Source: Buttiauxella selenatireducens (GTDB taxonomy: Bacteria > Pseudomonadota > Gammaproteobacteria > Enterobacterales > Enterobacteriaceae). From it: 64,000 nt of DNA. Location of the stretch: the NCBI RefSeq assembly GCF_031432975.1, contig NZ_CP133838.1, forward strand, positions 1,674,001 through 1,738,000, in the 5' to 3' direction. The translations under genes were made by a program, and so were the position numbers. The notes under the pieces are model-generated. The model made no database searches. It was not told the DNA's origin and saw only the letters and a program-made list of their open reading frames with translations. Below are positions 7,963 through 14,974 of the stretch, piece after piece; position 1 is the stretch's first letter, and each line of letters begins with the position of its first letter.

Positions 7963-8055
7963 GTACCAAAACGGCTTGGTCGTGAAATATGCCAGCCGAT
8001 CAAAACAACTGCCGCCAACTGGCAGAACATGACTACTGATTGGAGAAACAAAACT

Positions 8056-8397
8056 ATGAAAATGGGAACAACTCAACGTTCTTACAATTCGGTGATCGCG
8101 TATGCCGCAGATCCGAATTTTGACAGAAAGTCGCTCACTGTCGATCTGGCTGTCGATGTGCAACCAGGTAGCTGCATTACAAGTGCTGGGGCTGCTTACG
8201 TATCCGGAGCTGACTGTCTGTTAGTGCTGAGTCATCACAATGCAGGGGCAGATGCTCACATCATCGTTGCAGACCGTGGCGTTTATATCAAACAGGACAC
8301 CATCATTGCTGTTATGGGCGCGACGGCTGGCCCGTTAGCTGTTGCAGCCTTGACCGCTTCAGGCGATATCCGCACCACCACACCAGACGCAGAATAA
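8056..8397 (+). CDS. Lambda gpD-like head decoration protein
   Basis: A 113-residue protein from ATG 8056, chosen because GGAG precedes it and longer frames run back through a terminator. It is Ala/Gly/Val-rich and predicted all-beta, with the pattern of lambda gpD-type capsid-stabilising proteins: a disordered N-terminus, then VDVQPGSCITSAGAAYVSGAD, a short DRGVYIKQDTI strand, and an Ala-rich end. It lies directly before an E-like capsid gene, the same order as lambda D-E, with 15 bases between. Size, composition and position support the call more than any single motif. Confidence 0.66.
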   Translation: MKMGTTQRSYNSVIAYAADPNFDRKSLTVDLAVDVQPGSCITSAGAAYVSGADCLLVLSHHNAGADAHIIVADRGVYIKQDTIIAVMGATAGPLAVAALTASGDIRTTTPDAE

Positions 8398-8412
8398 TAA
8401 GGAGAAGACAAC

Positions 8413-9444
8413 ATGGGACTATCAACCAATTTCAGCTTTGCTGACTACACCAACACCTTTGTAAATTTGCCAGCACAAAACACGTTGCTGACCACACTTA
8501 ATGTTTTCAGTGATCGACAGACTTCAGCAAGTCCGAAGGTGAGCCTCGACGTGATTGATGAAATTGCTCAAAAAGTAGCTAGCTCAGTTAATCGCTATTC
8601 ATCTGACTGGTCCAGTACAGTGAAGAGTAGCGCCTCTAATCACCTTATTGAGGCCCCTCTTTATGCATTCCAGGATCGGATTACAGCAGCCGATATCCAA
8701 CCATACCGCAAACCAGGTAGTGACTTGCAAGCAACCATCATGGACGCTGTAACCTCTTCGGCTCTCGCTATGCATGATAAGTACATGCGCACAAAAGAAA
8801 AAATGTTCGCAGATGCACTTTTCCGTAATACCGTTGATGCACCATACACCCAGCAGCCGCTCATTTCATGGGAGGATGAGTTCGGATACCAACAAGCGAC
8901 CGGAACGATCAAAACCAACGTTGCTTCAGGTGACCCGCTACGCAGTCTGGATGACGCTGTGACGGCTGCTAAAGTGCGAATGGGTGGCCTGGCTGGTCAT
9001 CTGGATGGCTTTATCCTCCTTGCGGGTAGCAATGTCTACAAGGGGGTAAAATATCACCCAGATATTCGGCAGAACGTCCAGATGGGGCTGTTAGATCGTG
9101 ACGTGCTGTTTAACAAGGAAATCCTCCCGGCATTTTCAACATTCTTGATCGACAATGTTCGAATTATTGAAGTGACAGATCCGCTTTACGGTGTAGGTCC
9201 AGACGATTCATACCTGGTCCCACGTTTCAGTAAACCGCTGTCGTCTAACATTGCTCTACCTTTCGGATATGTAGCAACGGCAACAAGCCGCGATCTAGAA
9301 CTGGCATTTGCTGAACCGGTAGATTTTAGGATCTGGTCTCTTCAGGACAGATTTAAGAATGTGGAAATCTTCGCGGAAAGCTCAATCTTACCAGTGGTGT
9401 ACCGTCCTGATATGGTCACGCTGTTGACGAATGACCCAGCGTAA
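8413..9444 (+). CDS. Lambda gpE-like major capsid protein
   Basis: A 343-residue protein, close to lambda gpE (341 aa), preceded by a strong AAGGAGA. The layout fits the phage major capsid E family. Residues 1-60 carry a segment like the family N-arm (LPAQNTLLTTLNVFSDR... VSLDVID). A loop around residues 78-100 (EAPLYAFQDRITAADIQPYR) follows, then a long helix with MRTKEKMFADALF. A central beta region is next, and the C-terminal strand pattern includes DPLYGVGPDDSYLVP. It would form the icosahedral head with the gpD-like partner. No portal, protease, scaffold or terminase gene is present in the window, so assembly must depend on a helper phage or on genes outside it. Confidence 0.72.
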   Translation: MGLSTNFSFADYTNTFVNLPAQNTLLTTLNVFSDRQTSASPKVSLDVIDEIAQKVASSVNRYSSDWSSTVKSSASNHLIEAPLYAFQDRITAADIQPYRKPGSDLQATIMDAVTSSALAMHDKYMRTKEKMFADALFRNTVDAPYTQQPLISWEDEFGYQQATGTIKTNVASGDPLRSLDDAVTAAKVRMGGLAGHLDGFILLAGSNVYKGVKYHPDIRQNVQMGLLDRDVLFNKEILPAFSTFLIDNVRIIEVTDPLYGVGPDDSYLVPRFSKPLSSNIALPFGYVATATSRDLELAFAEPVDFRIWSLQDRFKNVEIFAESSILPVVYRPDMVTLLTNDPA

Positions 9445-9581
9445 GCAGTTGAGTTAACGGTTTTGGGGGCGACTTGTCCCCCACCGTGAAGAACGGCCCA
9501 TAACATCGCTGTTGGCGATTTGGCTATAGCCAAACCTGCACGGCAGGTGATGGAGGGCGAGGCAAAGGAAAGGAGATATAG
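9445..9581 (+). promoter_or_regulatory. Hairpin-rich leader after the capsid gene
   Basis: GGGGG at 9465-9469 can pair with CCCCC at 9478-9482. A perfect 16-bp palindrome TTTGGCTATAGCCAAA lies at 9519-9534, and CCTGCACGGCAGG follows. The palindrome could be an operator for the 72-aa protein encoded next, or these elements could fold in the transcript. Confidence 0.4.
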
Positions 9582-9800
9582 ATGTGTAAAATAGTGATCA
9601 CGGGTTTTGCTAACATGCCCTTACTCAGCATGATAGCTGATGGCAGCTTGAAAAGTGACAGTATCCTTAACGTGTCGGCATTAGCTCGTTATTGTGGCGT
9701 GGCAAGGGCGACATTTATCAGCCGCTGTGAACGATACGGCCTTGAGTCCACCATCAAGCATTTTCTCAACGAGAAGCGCCGCAAACAATGCAATACATAA
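9582..9800 (+). CDS. Small HTH-like protein
   Basis: A 72-residue basic protein with a very strong ribosome binding site (AAAGGAGATATAG before the ATG). Residues about 30-60 (ILNVSALARYCGVARATFIS and on) fit a helix-turn-helix: Ala-Leu-Ala-Arg-Tyr-Cys-Gly-Val-Ala-Arg-Ala-Thr. The tail is Lys/Arg-rich. A small DNA-binding regulator is likely. It closes the rightward block and is followed at once by a terminator. Confidence 0.6.
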   Translation: MCKIVITGFANMPLLSMIADGSLKSDSILNVSALARYCGVARATFISRCERYGLESTIKHFLNEKRRKQCNT

Positions 9801-9825
9801 AGCCAGGTGAAAGCCTGGCTTTTTT
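9800..9825 (+). terminator. Rho-independent terminator after the 72-aa gene
   Basis: AAGCCAGG and CCTGGCTT form an 8-bp stem with a six-base loop, followed by T residues. It separates the rightward genes from the convergent leftward gene at 9837. Confidence 0.8.
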
Positions 9826-9836
9826 GTGCCTGTAAT

Positions 9837-10085
9837 TTATAACATACTGACTTGGAGCCCTGCTGCTTTCAGACGTTCAGTTAGGTTTCTCATCTTGCTA
9901 AACTCAGAACCAAAACTTGACGCAATACCCAATCCCTCACAAAACTCTTTGGCGGTAACGTTTTTAAGATCGTCGGCATACTTGATCATTTGCAGGTGTA
10001 ATTCTGCTGTGTAACGGTTGCGGGGGGCATCTCGCAAGGCGAGGTTAATACGTTCATAAATCTTTGCTTCTGTTGCAGTAGCCAT
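9837..10085 (-). CDS. 82-aa putative repressor-like protein
   Basis: A leftward gene encoding 82 residues, preceded by a strong GAGGAGG. Residues about 38-75 (LKNVTAKEFCEGLGIASSFG then SEFSKMRNLTERLKAAGL) look like a helix-turn-helix with a following recognition helix. Size, orientation opposite to the structural genes, and the paired AT-rich repeats right upstream fit an autoregulated repressor. The exact family was not recognised. Confidence 0.58.
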   Translation of the reverse strand: MATATEAKIYERINLALRDAPRNRYTAELHLQMIKYADDLKNVTAKEFCEGLGIASSFGSEFSKMRNLTERLKAAGLQVSML

Positions 10086-10101
10086 TGGTTTACCTCCTCT
10101 A

Positions 10102-10136
10102 TATAAATTATATAAAAAATATAAATTATATAATTT
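10102..10136. promoter_or_regulatory. Paired 14-bp AT-rich operator-like repeats
   Basis: TATAAATTATATAA occurs exactly at 10102-10115 and 10120-10133. The second copy overlaps a perfect palindrome AAATTATATAATTT (10123-10136). The pair sits 17-51 bases upstream of the 82-aa regulator start, overlapping where its promoter should be. This suits autoregulation. Confidence 0.5.
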
Positions 10137-10146
10137 AGAAAATCAA

Positions 10147-10497
10147 GGTGCTTGTACAAATGAACTTTTGGCCTTTTGTTTTCTGGAGGACATACGTGCT
10201 CAACATACCCTGATAGCTCTTTCAATCCCGCTCTCTTGCTGTACGTCCTGAAACTTCCAATCTCTTGGCACTTGCTCTACAAGCACCACGATTCTGTTCT
10301 ACCGCAAGAACAACCTCAAATACTGATGCTGGGGAAAGCCTGTTTTTTGTGTATGTCGTTATTATTGGGCCACTGCTTGGGCCGCGATGCGGAGCACATG
10401 TCGTTTTTGAGGGGGTTGTGTCTTTGGCTTCCCGCTGGCATTATCCTGATTAGGGATTAACGGGACGTTAATCGCAAGTAGTTGATTTTGATTTTAA
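10147..10497. other. About 350 bp without a gene at the right end of the element
   Basis: No supported coding sequence. An inverted repeat GGTGCTTGTA (10147-10156) and TACAAGCACC (10278-10287) brackets about 120 bp. The junction between mobile DNA and the thiM leader must lie between about 10140 and 10497. No direct repeat marking an att site could be paired with the left side. Confidence 0.4.
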
Positions 10498-10498
10498 A

Positions 10499-10577
10499 TG
10501 ACTCGGGGTGCCCTTCTTTGTGAAGGCTGAGAAATACCCGTACCACCTGATCTGGATAATGCCAGCGTAGGGAAGTC
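10499..10577 (+). ncRNA. TPP riboswitch (thi box) of thiMD
   Basis: The conserved thiamine pyrophosphate aptamer is plain: CTCGGGGTGCCCTTC at its start, the GCTGAGA core followed by AATACCCGT, then the second sensor helix with ACCTGATCTGGATAATGCCAG and the closing CGTAGGGAAG. It agrees almost base for base with the E. coli thiM leader. Bound TPP lowers thiM translation. Confidence 0.96.
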
Positions 10578-10582
10578 AGATG

Positions 10583-10617
10583 CCTGTCCGGCATCCCTTC
10601 TTCGCGCCGGACAGGAG
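10583..10617 (+). promoter_or_regulatory. Riboswitch expression platform hiding the thiM ribosome binding site
   Basis: CCTGTCCGGC (10583-10592) can pair fully with GCCGGACAGG (10606-10615), covering the start of the AGGAG sequence at 10613-10617. This 10-bp stem is the expected OFF structure that blocks thiM translation when TPP is bound. Confidence 0.72.
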
Positions 10618-10624
10618 CTTTATG

Positions 10625-11413
10625 ATGCAACCTGACCTGCTACCCGGCCATATCGCCGCGTCGATTTTACTGCAACTTCGCACAACTTCCCCTCTTGTTC
10701 ACTGCATGACTAACGATGTGGTGCAGAGTTTTACGGCTAATGTTTTGCTTGCCATCGGTGCCGCTCCGGCCATGGTGATTGAAGCGCAAGAAGCCGCTCA
10801 ATTTAGCCCTGTTGCCCATGCGCTGCTGATCAATATTGGCACTCTGACCGCTGAACGTCGTCACGCCATGCTTGCAGCCATTCATGCGGCAAATGAATCT
10901 TCCACACCCTGGGTGCTTGATCCGGTTGCCGTTGGCGGCCTGGCGTTTCGCACGCAGTTCGCCCATGAGGTGCTCGCTCTAAAGCCGGCCGTTATTCGCG
11001 GGAATGCGTCGGAAATCCTGGCGCTGGCGAGTGGTCATTCCGGTGGGCGCGGCGTGGATAGCATCGACGATGCACTTTCTGCCCTTCCCGCTGCACAGGC
11101 TCTGGCACAACGGGTAGGGACGATTGTTGTGGTAACCGGTGAGCGAGACTACATCACAGACGGTGAAAATAGCTGGAGTGTTGCGGGTGGAGGCGTTTTG
11201 ATGACGCGTGTGGTCGGCACCGGTTGTGCGTTATCTGCTGTGGTGGCCGCTTGTTGTTCATTGCCTGGCTCGAAGCTTGATAACGTCGCAGCCGCCTGCC
11301 AGTTTATGAAGATTGCGGGTCAACAGGCCATTTCAGAGAGCCGTGGCCCAGGCAGCTTTATTCCTGCCTTTCTCGACGCGCTTTACGGGCTTCATGTGGA
11401 GGCTCTGGCATGA
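10625..11413 (+). CDS. thiM: Hydroxyethylthiazole kinase
   Basis: ThiM phosphorylates 4-methyl-5-hydroxyethylthiazole with ATP to salvage the thiazole half of thiamine in the cytoplasm. From ATG 10625 the product has 262 residues, the same as E. coli ThiM, and aligns from the first residues; ATG 10622 is equally possible. Family signatures are [12 protein letters not shown] near residue 22, WVLDPVAVG, the RGNASEI substrate loop, and the [12 protein letters not shown] nucleotide and active-site loop near residue 197. It ends in an ATGA overlap with thiD, forming an operon under the TPP riboswitch. Confidence 0.97.
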   Translation: MQPDLLPGHIAASILLQLRTTSPLVHCMTNDVVQSFTANVLLAIGAAPAMVIEAQEAAQFSPVAHALLINIGTLTAERRHAMLAAIHAANESSTPWVLDPVAVGGLAFRTQFAHEVLALKPAVIRGNASEILALASGHSGGRGVDSIDDALSALPAAQALAQRVGTIVVVTGERDYITDGENSWSVAGGGVLMTRVVGTGCALSAVVAACCSLPGSKLDNVAAACQFMKIAGQQAISESRGPGSFIPAFLDALYGLHVEALA

Positions 11414-12219
11414 AAGGATTAAAACGAATCAATGCGCTGACTATTGCCGGAACCGATCCAAGCGGTGGTGCGGGCATTCAGGCCGACCTGAAAACTTTCT
11501 CGGCGTTGGGCGCGTATGGCACCAGTGTGGTTACCGCGCTCGTGGCGCAGAATACGCGTGGGGTGCAGTCGGTCTATCGCATTGAGCCCGCGTTTGTTGC
11601 CGCCCAACTGGATTCAGTGTTGAGTGACGTGCGCATCGATACCATAAAAATCGGCATGTTAGCTGAAACCGATATTGTTGAAGCGGTGGCGGAGCGGCTG
11701 GCGTTTTACCACGCGCAAAATGTGGTGCTCGACACGGTGATGCTGGCGAAAAGCGGCGATCCCTTGCTTGCACCTTCGGCGGTTGACAGCTTACGTCGCA
11801 GGCTTCTACCGCAAGTGGCATTGATAACGCCGAACCTGCCGGAAGCCGCAGCACTGCTGGATACACCCCATGCACGCAATGAGCGGGAAATGAAACAGCA
11901 GGGTGACGCTTTGTTAGGGTTGGGCTGCCAGGCCGTGCTGATGAAAGGCGGTCATCTTGATGATGCTGAAAGCCCGGATTGGTTATTTACCCGTGACGGC
12001 GCGCAGCGCTTTACCGCACCGCGTGTGCAAACCCGTCATACTCACGGAACAGGCTGCACATTATCTGCGGCACTTGCCGCACTTTATCCACGCTATAACA
12101 ACTGGCCGCAAACCATCGATGCGGCGAAAAAATGGTTATCCCAGGCGTTAGAACAGGCGGATTCACTGGAGGTCGGAGGCGGAATTGGGCCTGTACATCA
12201 CTTTCATGAATGGTGGTAA
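11410..12219 (+). CDS. thiD: Hydroxymethylpyrimidine / phosphomethylpyrimidine kinase
   Basis: ThiD makes HMP-P and then HMP-PP, the pyrimidine precursor that is joined with thiazole phosphate to form thiamine phosphate. The 269-residue product shows the ribokinase-like fold signatures: [20 protein letters not shown] near the N-terminus, the central [22 protein letters not shown], and the C-terminal [15 protein letters not shown] anion hole with catalytic Cys. It is three residues longer at the N-terminus than the E. coli protein. The start overlaps the thiM stop, so translation is coupled. Confidence 0.97.
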   Translation: MKGLKRINALTIAGTDPSGGAGIQADLKTFSALGAYGTSVVTALVAQNTRGVQSVYRIEPAFVAAQLDSVLSDVRIDTIKIGMLAETDIVEAVAERLAFYHAQNVVLDTVMLAKSGDPLLAPSAVDSLRRRLLPQVALITPNLPEAAALLDTPHARNEREMKQQGDALLGLGCQAVLMKGGHLDDAESPDWLFTRDGAQRFTAPRVQTRHTHGTGCTLSAALAALYPRYNNWPQTIDAAKKWLSQALEQADSLEVGGGIGPVHHFHEWW

Positions 12220-12270
12220 TCCGGTATATACTTGGGCTCTTTCTCTTCATCTTCCGGATACTTGCGCGAC

Positions 12271-13017
12271 ATGGAACAGGTTCACACTCAGCTTATTGAA
12301 CAGCTTATCCAGCGGTTCTCGCAGGCCGATAACACGCCGTTGTATTTGAAATTCGCCGAAACGGTGAAGGCGGCTGTGCGCAGCGGTATTTTGCCGCAGG
12401 GCAATATTCTGCCGGGTGAGCGCGATCTCAGCCAGTTGACCGGTGTTTCGCGCATCACGGTGCGCAAAGCGATGCAGACGCTGGAAGATGATGGGGTAGT
12501 AACACGTTCGAGAGGTTACGGTACGCAAATTAACACCACTTTTGAGTATTCGCTCAAAGAGGCGCGTGGATTTTCTCAACAGGTGGTTTTGCGCGGTAAA
12601 AAACCGAACACACTGTGGGTCAATAAACGGGTGGTGAAATGCTCGCCGGAGGTTGCCGAACAACTGGATGTGGCGGCGGACAGCGACGTGTTCTTACTCA
12701 AACGCATTCGTTACGTTGATGAAGATGCGGTATCAGTCGAGGAATCGTACGTACCTGCGCAATTGATTGCAGATGCCGATGATATCGGCGTCTCGTTGTA
12801 TGACTATTTCCGCAGCCAGAATATTATTCCGCAGCGCACCCGCAGTCGTGTGAGTGCCAGAATGCCGGACAGCGAATTCCAGTCGCACATCAAACTGGAA
12901 ACACCTGTGCCGGTTCTGGTGATCAAACAAGTCGCCTTTGATCCCCAAAACCGGCCTATCGAATACAGCATCAGCTACTGCCGCAGCGATTTATACGTTT
13001 TCGTCTGCGAGGAGTAG
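12271..13017 (+). CDS. yegW: GntR/HutC-family transcription regulator YegW
   Basis: A 248-residue regulator, the same length as E. coli YegW and very similar through its whole length. Residues about 20-90 form the GntR winged helix (ILPGERDLSQLTGVSRITVR is the recognition region). Residues about 100-245 form a UTRA effector domain, closing with the family ending SYCRSDLYVFVCEE. The start at 12271 matches the family; an in-frame extension to 12232 has no support. It probably senses a metabolite of the yegTUV genes. Its 3' end overlaps the convergent yegV by 27 bp. Confidence 0.93.
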   Translation: MEQVHTQLIEQLIQRFSQADNTPLYLKFAETVKAAVRSGILPQGNILPGERDLSQLTGVSRITVRKAMQTLEDDGVVTRSRGYGTQINTTFEYSLKEARGFSQQVVLRGKKPNTLWVNKRVVKCSPEVAEQLDVAADSDVFLLKRIRYVDEDAVSVEESYVPAQLIADADDIGVSLYDYFRSQNIIPQRTRSRVSARMPDSEFQSHIKLETPVPVLVIKQVAFDPQNRPIEYSISYCRSDLYVFVCEE

Positions 13018-13971
13018 CGCTTCATTGAGTTGTTCAAGGTGCGGCGCGCAGTCGCCGCCACGATGACTGACCACGTAAGACGCGACCGCATTACCCAGAC
13101 TTACCGCATCTGCCAGACTCCACCCCGCGGCAAGACCTGCCAGGGTGCCGCCCGCATGACTATCACCCGCGCCGATGGTATCGACGACAACTGCCGGGAA
13201 CGGGGCCACGTGCCCAATTGCCGTATGTGAGCCGTACCACGCGCCTTGTGTATCGAGCCGCACAATGAGTGGCGCATCATAACGTTCAAGCCAGGCGCGG
13301 CAAATGCCTTCAATGTCGTCGCCAGCCACCTTCAATCCTTCGGCGGCAATGGCGGCTTCCTGGCGATTAAGCGAGACGATCGGTTTACAGGCCATAATCC
13401 GCGCCAGCAGAGCGGCTGGAATATCGGCAATGCGTGGCCCGAAGTCGATAAATGCGGTGACCGCATCAAGCGATTCAAGCCAGTTCACCAATAAGTCTGC
13501 GCACGGGCCAGCCAGTTGATACCCCGAAAGCGAAAGCAGAGTGCCTGGTGCGAGCTGAAGTTTATCCAGCCATTGCTGATTCCACTGATGCTCAACGCCA
13601 CGAAATGACATAAACGTTCGTTCGCCGTCTGGCTCAACCAGCGCCAGACACCAACCGTTATCGCCGCAGCTCGTGTGGATTTCGCTCTCGATGCCTTGTT
13701 TATCAAGGCTTGTACGAATGATATCCGCCCAGGTTCCCTGGCCAATCGGCAGCGCATTTTTCGAGGCGACACCCAGACGTGAAAGTGTCAGCGCGATATT
13801 CAACGCGCAGCCACCGATATTCACGCTTTGCTGTTGCAGTTCGATATCGCACCCGCGCCACGGCAGGGAATAAGCGTCGGCGATAACATCAATCACCGCC
13901 GAGCCCAGCACGCATACCGGGCGCTGCGCCACCAATGTTGGCAAGCGAGAATGTAATTCACTGGCTGTCAT
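12991..13971 (-). CDS. yegV: PfkB-family sugar/nucleoside kinase YegV
   Basis: A 326-residue ribokinase/PfkB-family kinase. Visible signatures are NIGGCALNIALTLSRLG (family signature 1, about residue 51), GDNGWCLALVEPDGERTFMSF, and the catalytic DTIGAGDSHAGG (about residue 272) holding the anion hole and general-base Asp. The substrate is unproven; the neighbouring ADP-ribosyl hydrolase-like yegU and nucleoside transporter yegT point to ribose or nucleoside use. ATG 13971 was chosen by comparison with the E. coli start. It overlaps the end of yegU by 14 bases, typical of an operon. Confidence 0.93.
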   Translation of the reverse strand: MTASELHSRLPTLVAQRPVCVLGSAVIDVIADAYSLPWRGCDIELQQQSVNIGGCALNIALTLSRLGVASKNALPIGQGTWADIIRTSLDKQGIESEIHTSCGDNGWCLALVEPDGERTFMSFRGVEHQWNQQWLDKLQLAPGTLLSLSGYQLAGPCADLLVNWLESLDAVTAFIDFGPRIADIPAALLARIMACKPIVSLNRQEAAIAAEGLKVAGDDIEGICRAWLERYDAPLIVRLDTQGAWYGSHTAIGHVAPFPAVVVDTIGAGDSHAGGTLAGLAAGWSLADAVSLGNAVASYVVSHRGGDCAPHLEQLNEALLLADENV

Positions 13972-14974
13972 AATGCGCCTCCCGCTGCTGGCGATACGCC
14001 ATAAACAGGCGGCTGTAACGCGTAAAGTCGAGCTGGTTAACATCATCAAGCTGTTGTTTTAGCGCGACATCAATGCTTTCTACGCCGTGGAGTGCACCAC
14101 AAATCGCCGTCGCCATCGCACCGATGGTATCGGTATCGCCACCGAGGTTTGCGCATAAAATCGCGCAACGATTTGGATTGGTTTGCGCCAGTTCCACCAT
14201 CGCAATCGCCGCTGCGACAGACTCAATGGTGCTGGTGCCTGTACCGACCAGTTGATAAACCTGTTCCATGGCGGACTCCGTTCCGCGCGCATTTCTGACA
14301 ACGTTCAGCGCCAGTTCGATACGGGCACCGAGGGACGCATTAAATGTTGTGACCCATTTTTCCTGAGCATGACGGGCGATTGAAGGCAATTCGTCGCAGA
14401 TGGTTTCCCAGCTTGCACCTTCGATGGCTTTTGAAATAGACCAGGCGATAACCACGGCACCGGCCAGGGCGAGATCGGATTTGTGCGTAGGGCTGGATGC
14501 AAGCGCCACTTCATCAATAAAAGCATCGAGATTGTGCGTCGGCAGTAGGCAACCCAGCGGTGAAGCGCGCATTGCCGCTCCGTTGGTCACGCCGTTGTTT
14601 TCTAGCTCGCTAACCGGAGTGCCTTGTTTTATCGCCTTCAGGGCAATTTTGGATGTAGGGCCGAGCACGTTCTTGTTGAACGCATCAAACCCTTCAGCCC
14701 AGGTCAAAATGTGGCGACCAATGGTGTCTGCGTTAATCACGCCATCGTGCTCAATAATCGCATCCGCCAGCGCCAGCGCCATCGAGGTATCGTCGGTAAA
14801 CTCTGCGCGGTTGAAATAACAGGCGGCGTTGTTTTCCGCAGGCCCAGGCAGGAAGCGGTCAATCCAGCCGAAGTGCGCCTTCACCCGCGAGCGTGGCCAC
14901 AACTCCGACGGCATTCCCATCGCATCACCTAACGCCTGGCCGTAAAAGGCTCCAAGAATTCGATTTTCCATCAT
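13958..14974 (-). CDS. yegU: ADP-ribosylglycohydrolase-family protein YegU
   Basis: A 338-residue member of the ADP-ribosylglycohydrolase/DraG family. The metal-binding motifs are present: EFTDDTSMALALADA near residue 57 and GGDTDTIGAMATAICGALHG near residue 277. The family cleaves ADP-ribose or related N-glycosidic bonds with two Mg2+ ions. The true substrate of YegU is unknown, but it sits between a transporter (yegT) and a PfkB kinase (yegV), suggesting uptake, hydrolysis and phosphorylation of one nucleoside-like compound. It starts one base from the end of yegT. Confidence 0.93.
   Translation of the reverse strand: MMENRILGAFYGQALGDAMGMPSELWPRSRVKAHFGWIDRFLPGPAENNAACYFNRAEFTDDTSMALALADAIIEHDGVINADTIGRHILTWAEGFDAFNKNVLGPTSKIALKAIKQGTPVSELENNGVTNGAAMRASPLGCLLPTHNLDAFIDEVALASSPTHKSDLALAGAVVIAWSISKAIEGASWETICDELPSIARHAQEKWVTTFNASLGARIELALNVVRNARGTESAMEQVYQLVGTGTSTIESVAAAIAMVELAQTNPNRCAILCANLGGDTDTIGAMATAICGALHGVESIDVALKQQLDDVNQLDFTRYSRLFMAYRQQREAHYDSQ

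Larger units (their letters stand above)
7346..8055. ncRNA. 710-bp structured non-coding region, candidate RNA leader or packaging site
   Basis: No convincing ORF lies between the tape measure and decoration genes. The region is dense in small hairpins: GCCTCA/TGAGGC at 7359-7374, GGCCTA/TAGGCC at 7550-7567 followed by T-rich DNA, and a repeated hairpin sequence GGAAGGCT(C/G)TCAGCC. It ends in two strong terminators at 7887 and 7937, still about 90 bases before the next gene. Possible readings are a separately transcribed RNA, a late leader controlled by antitermination, or a cos/pac packaging sequence. I could not match it to a known one. Confidence 0.4.

Noticed and set aside
7906-8055. 50-codon N-terminal extension of the gpD-like gene
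   Set aside because: It would be translated across a rho-independent terminator (7937-7962) and lacks a ribosome binding site, while ATG 8056 has GGAG at good spacing.
10176-10460. 94-codon frame at the right end of the element
   Set aside because: No ribosome binding site, Cys/Leu/His-rich random-looking product, and likely crosses the element-host junction.
1-10500. Direct repeats marking attL and attR
   Set aside because: I compared sequence near the recombinase with the DNA before the riboswitch and found no convincing shared core; the left att is probably outside the window.
10580-10624. Earlier in-frame ATG for thiM
   Set aside because: It lies just after the riboswitch aptamer and within the anti-Shine-Dalgarno stem; ATG 10625 follows AGGAG and gives the 262-residue family length.
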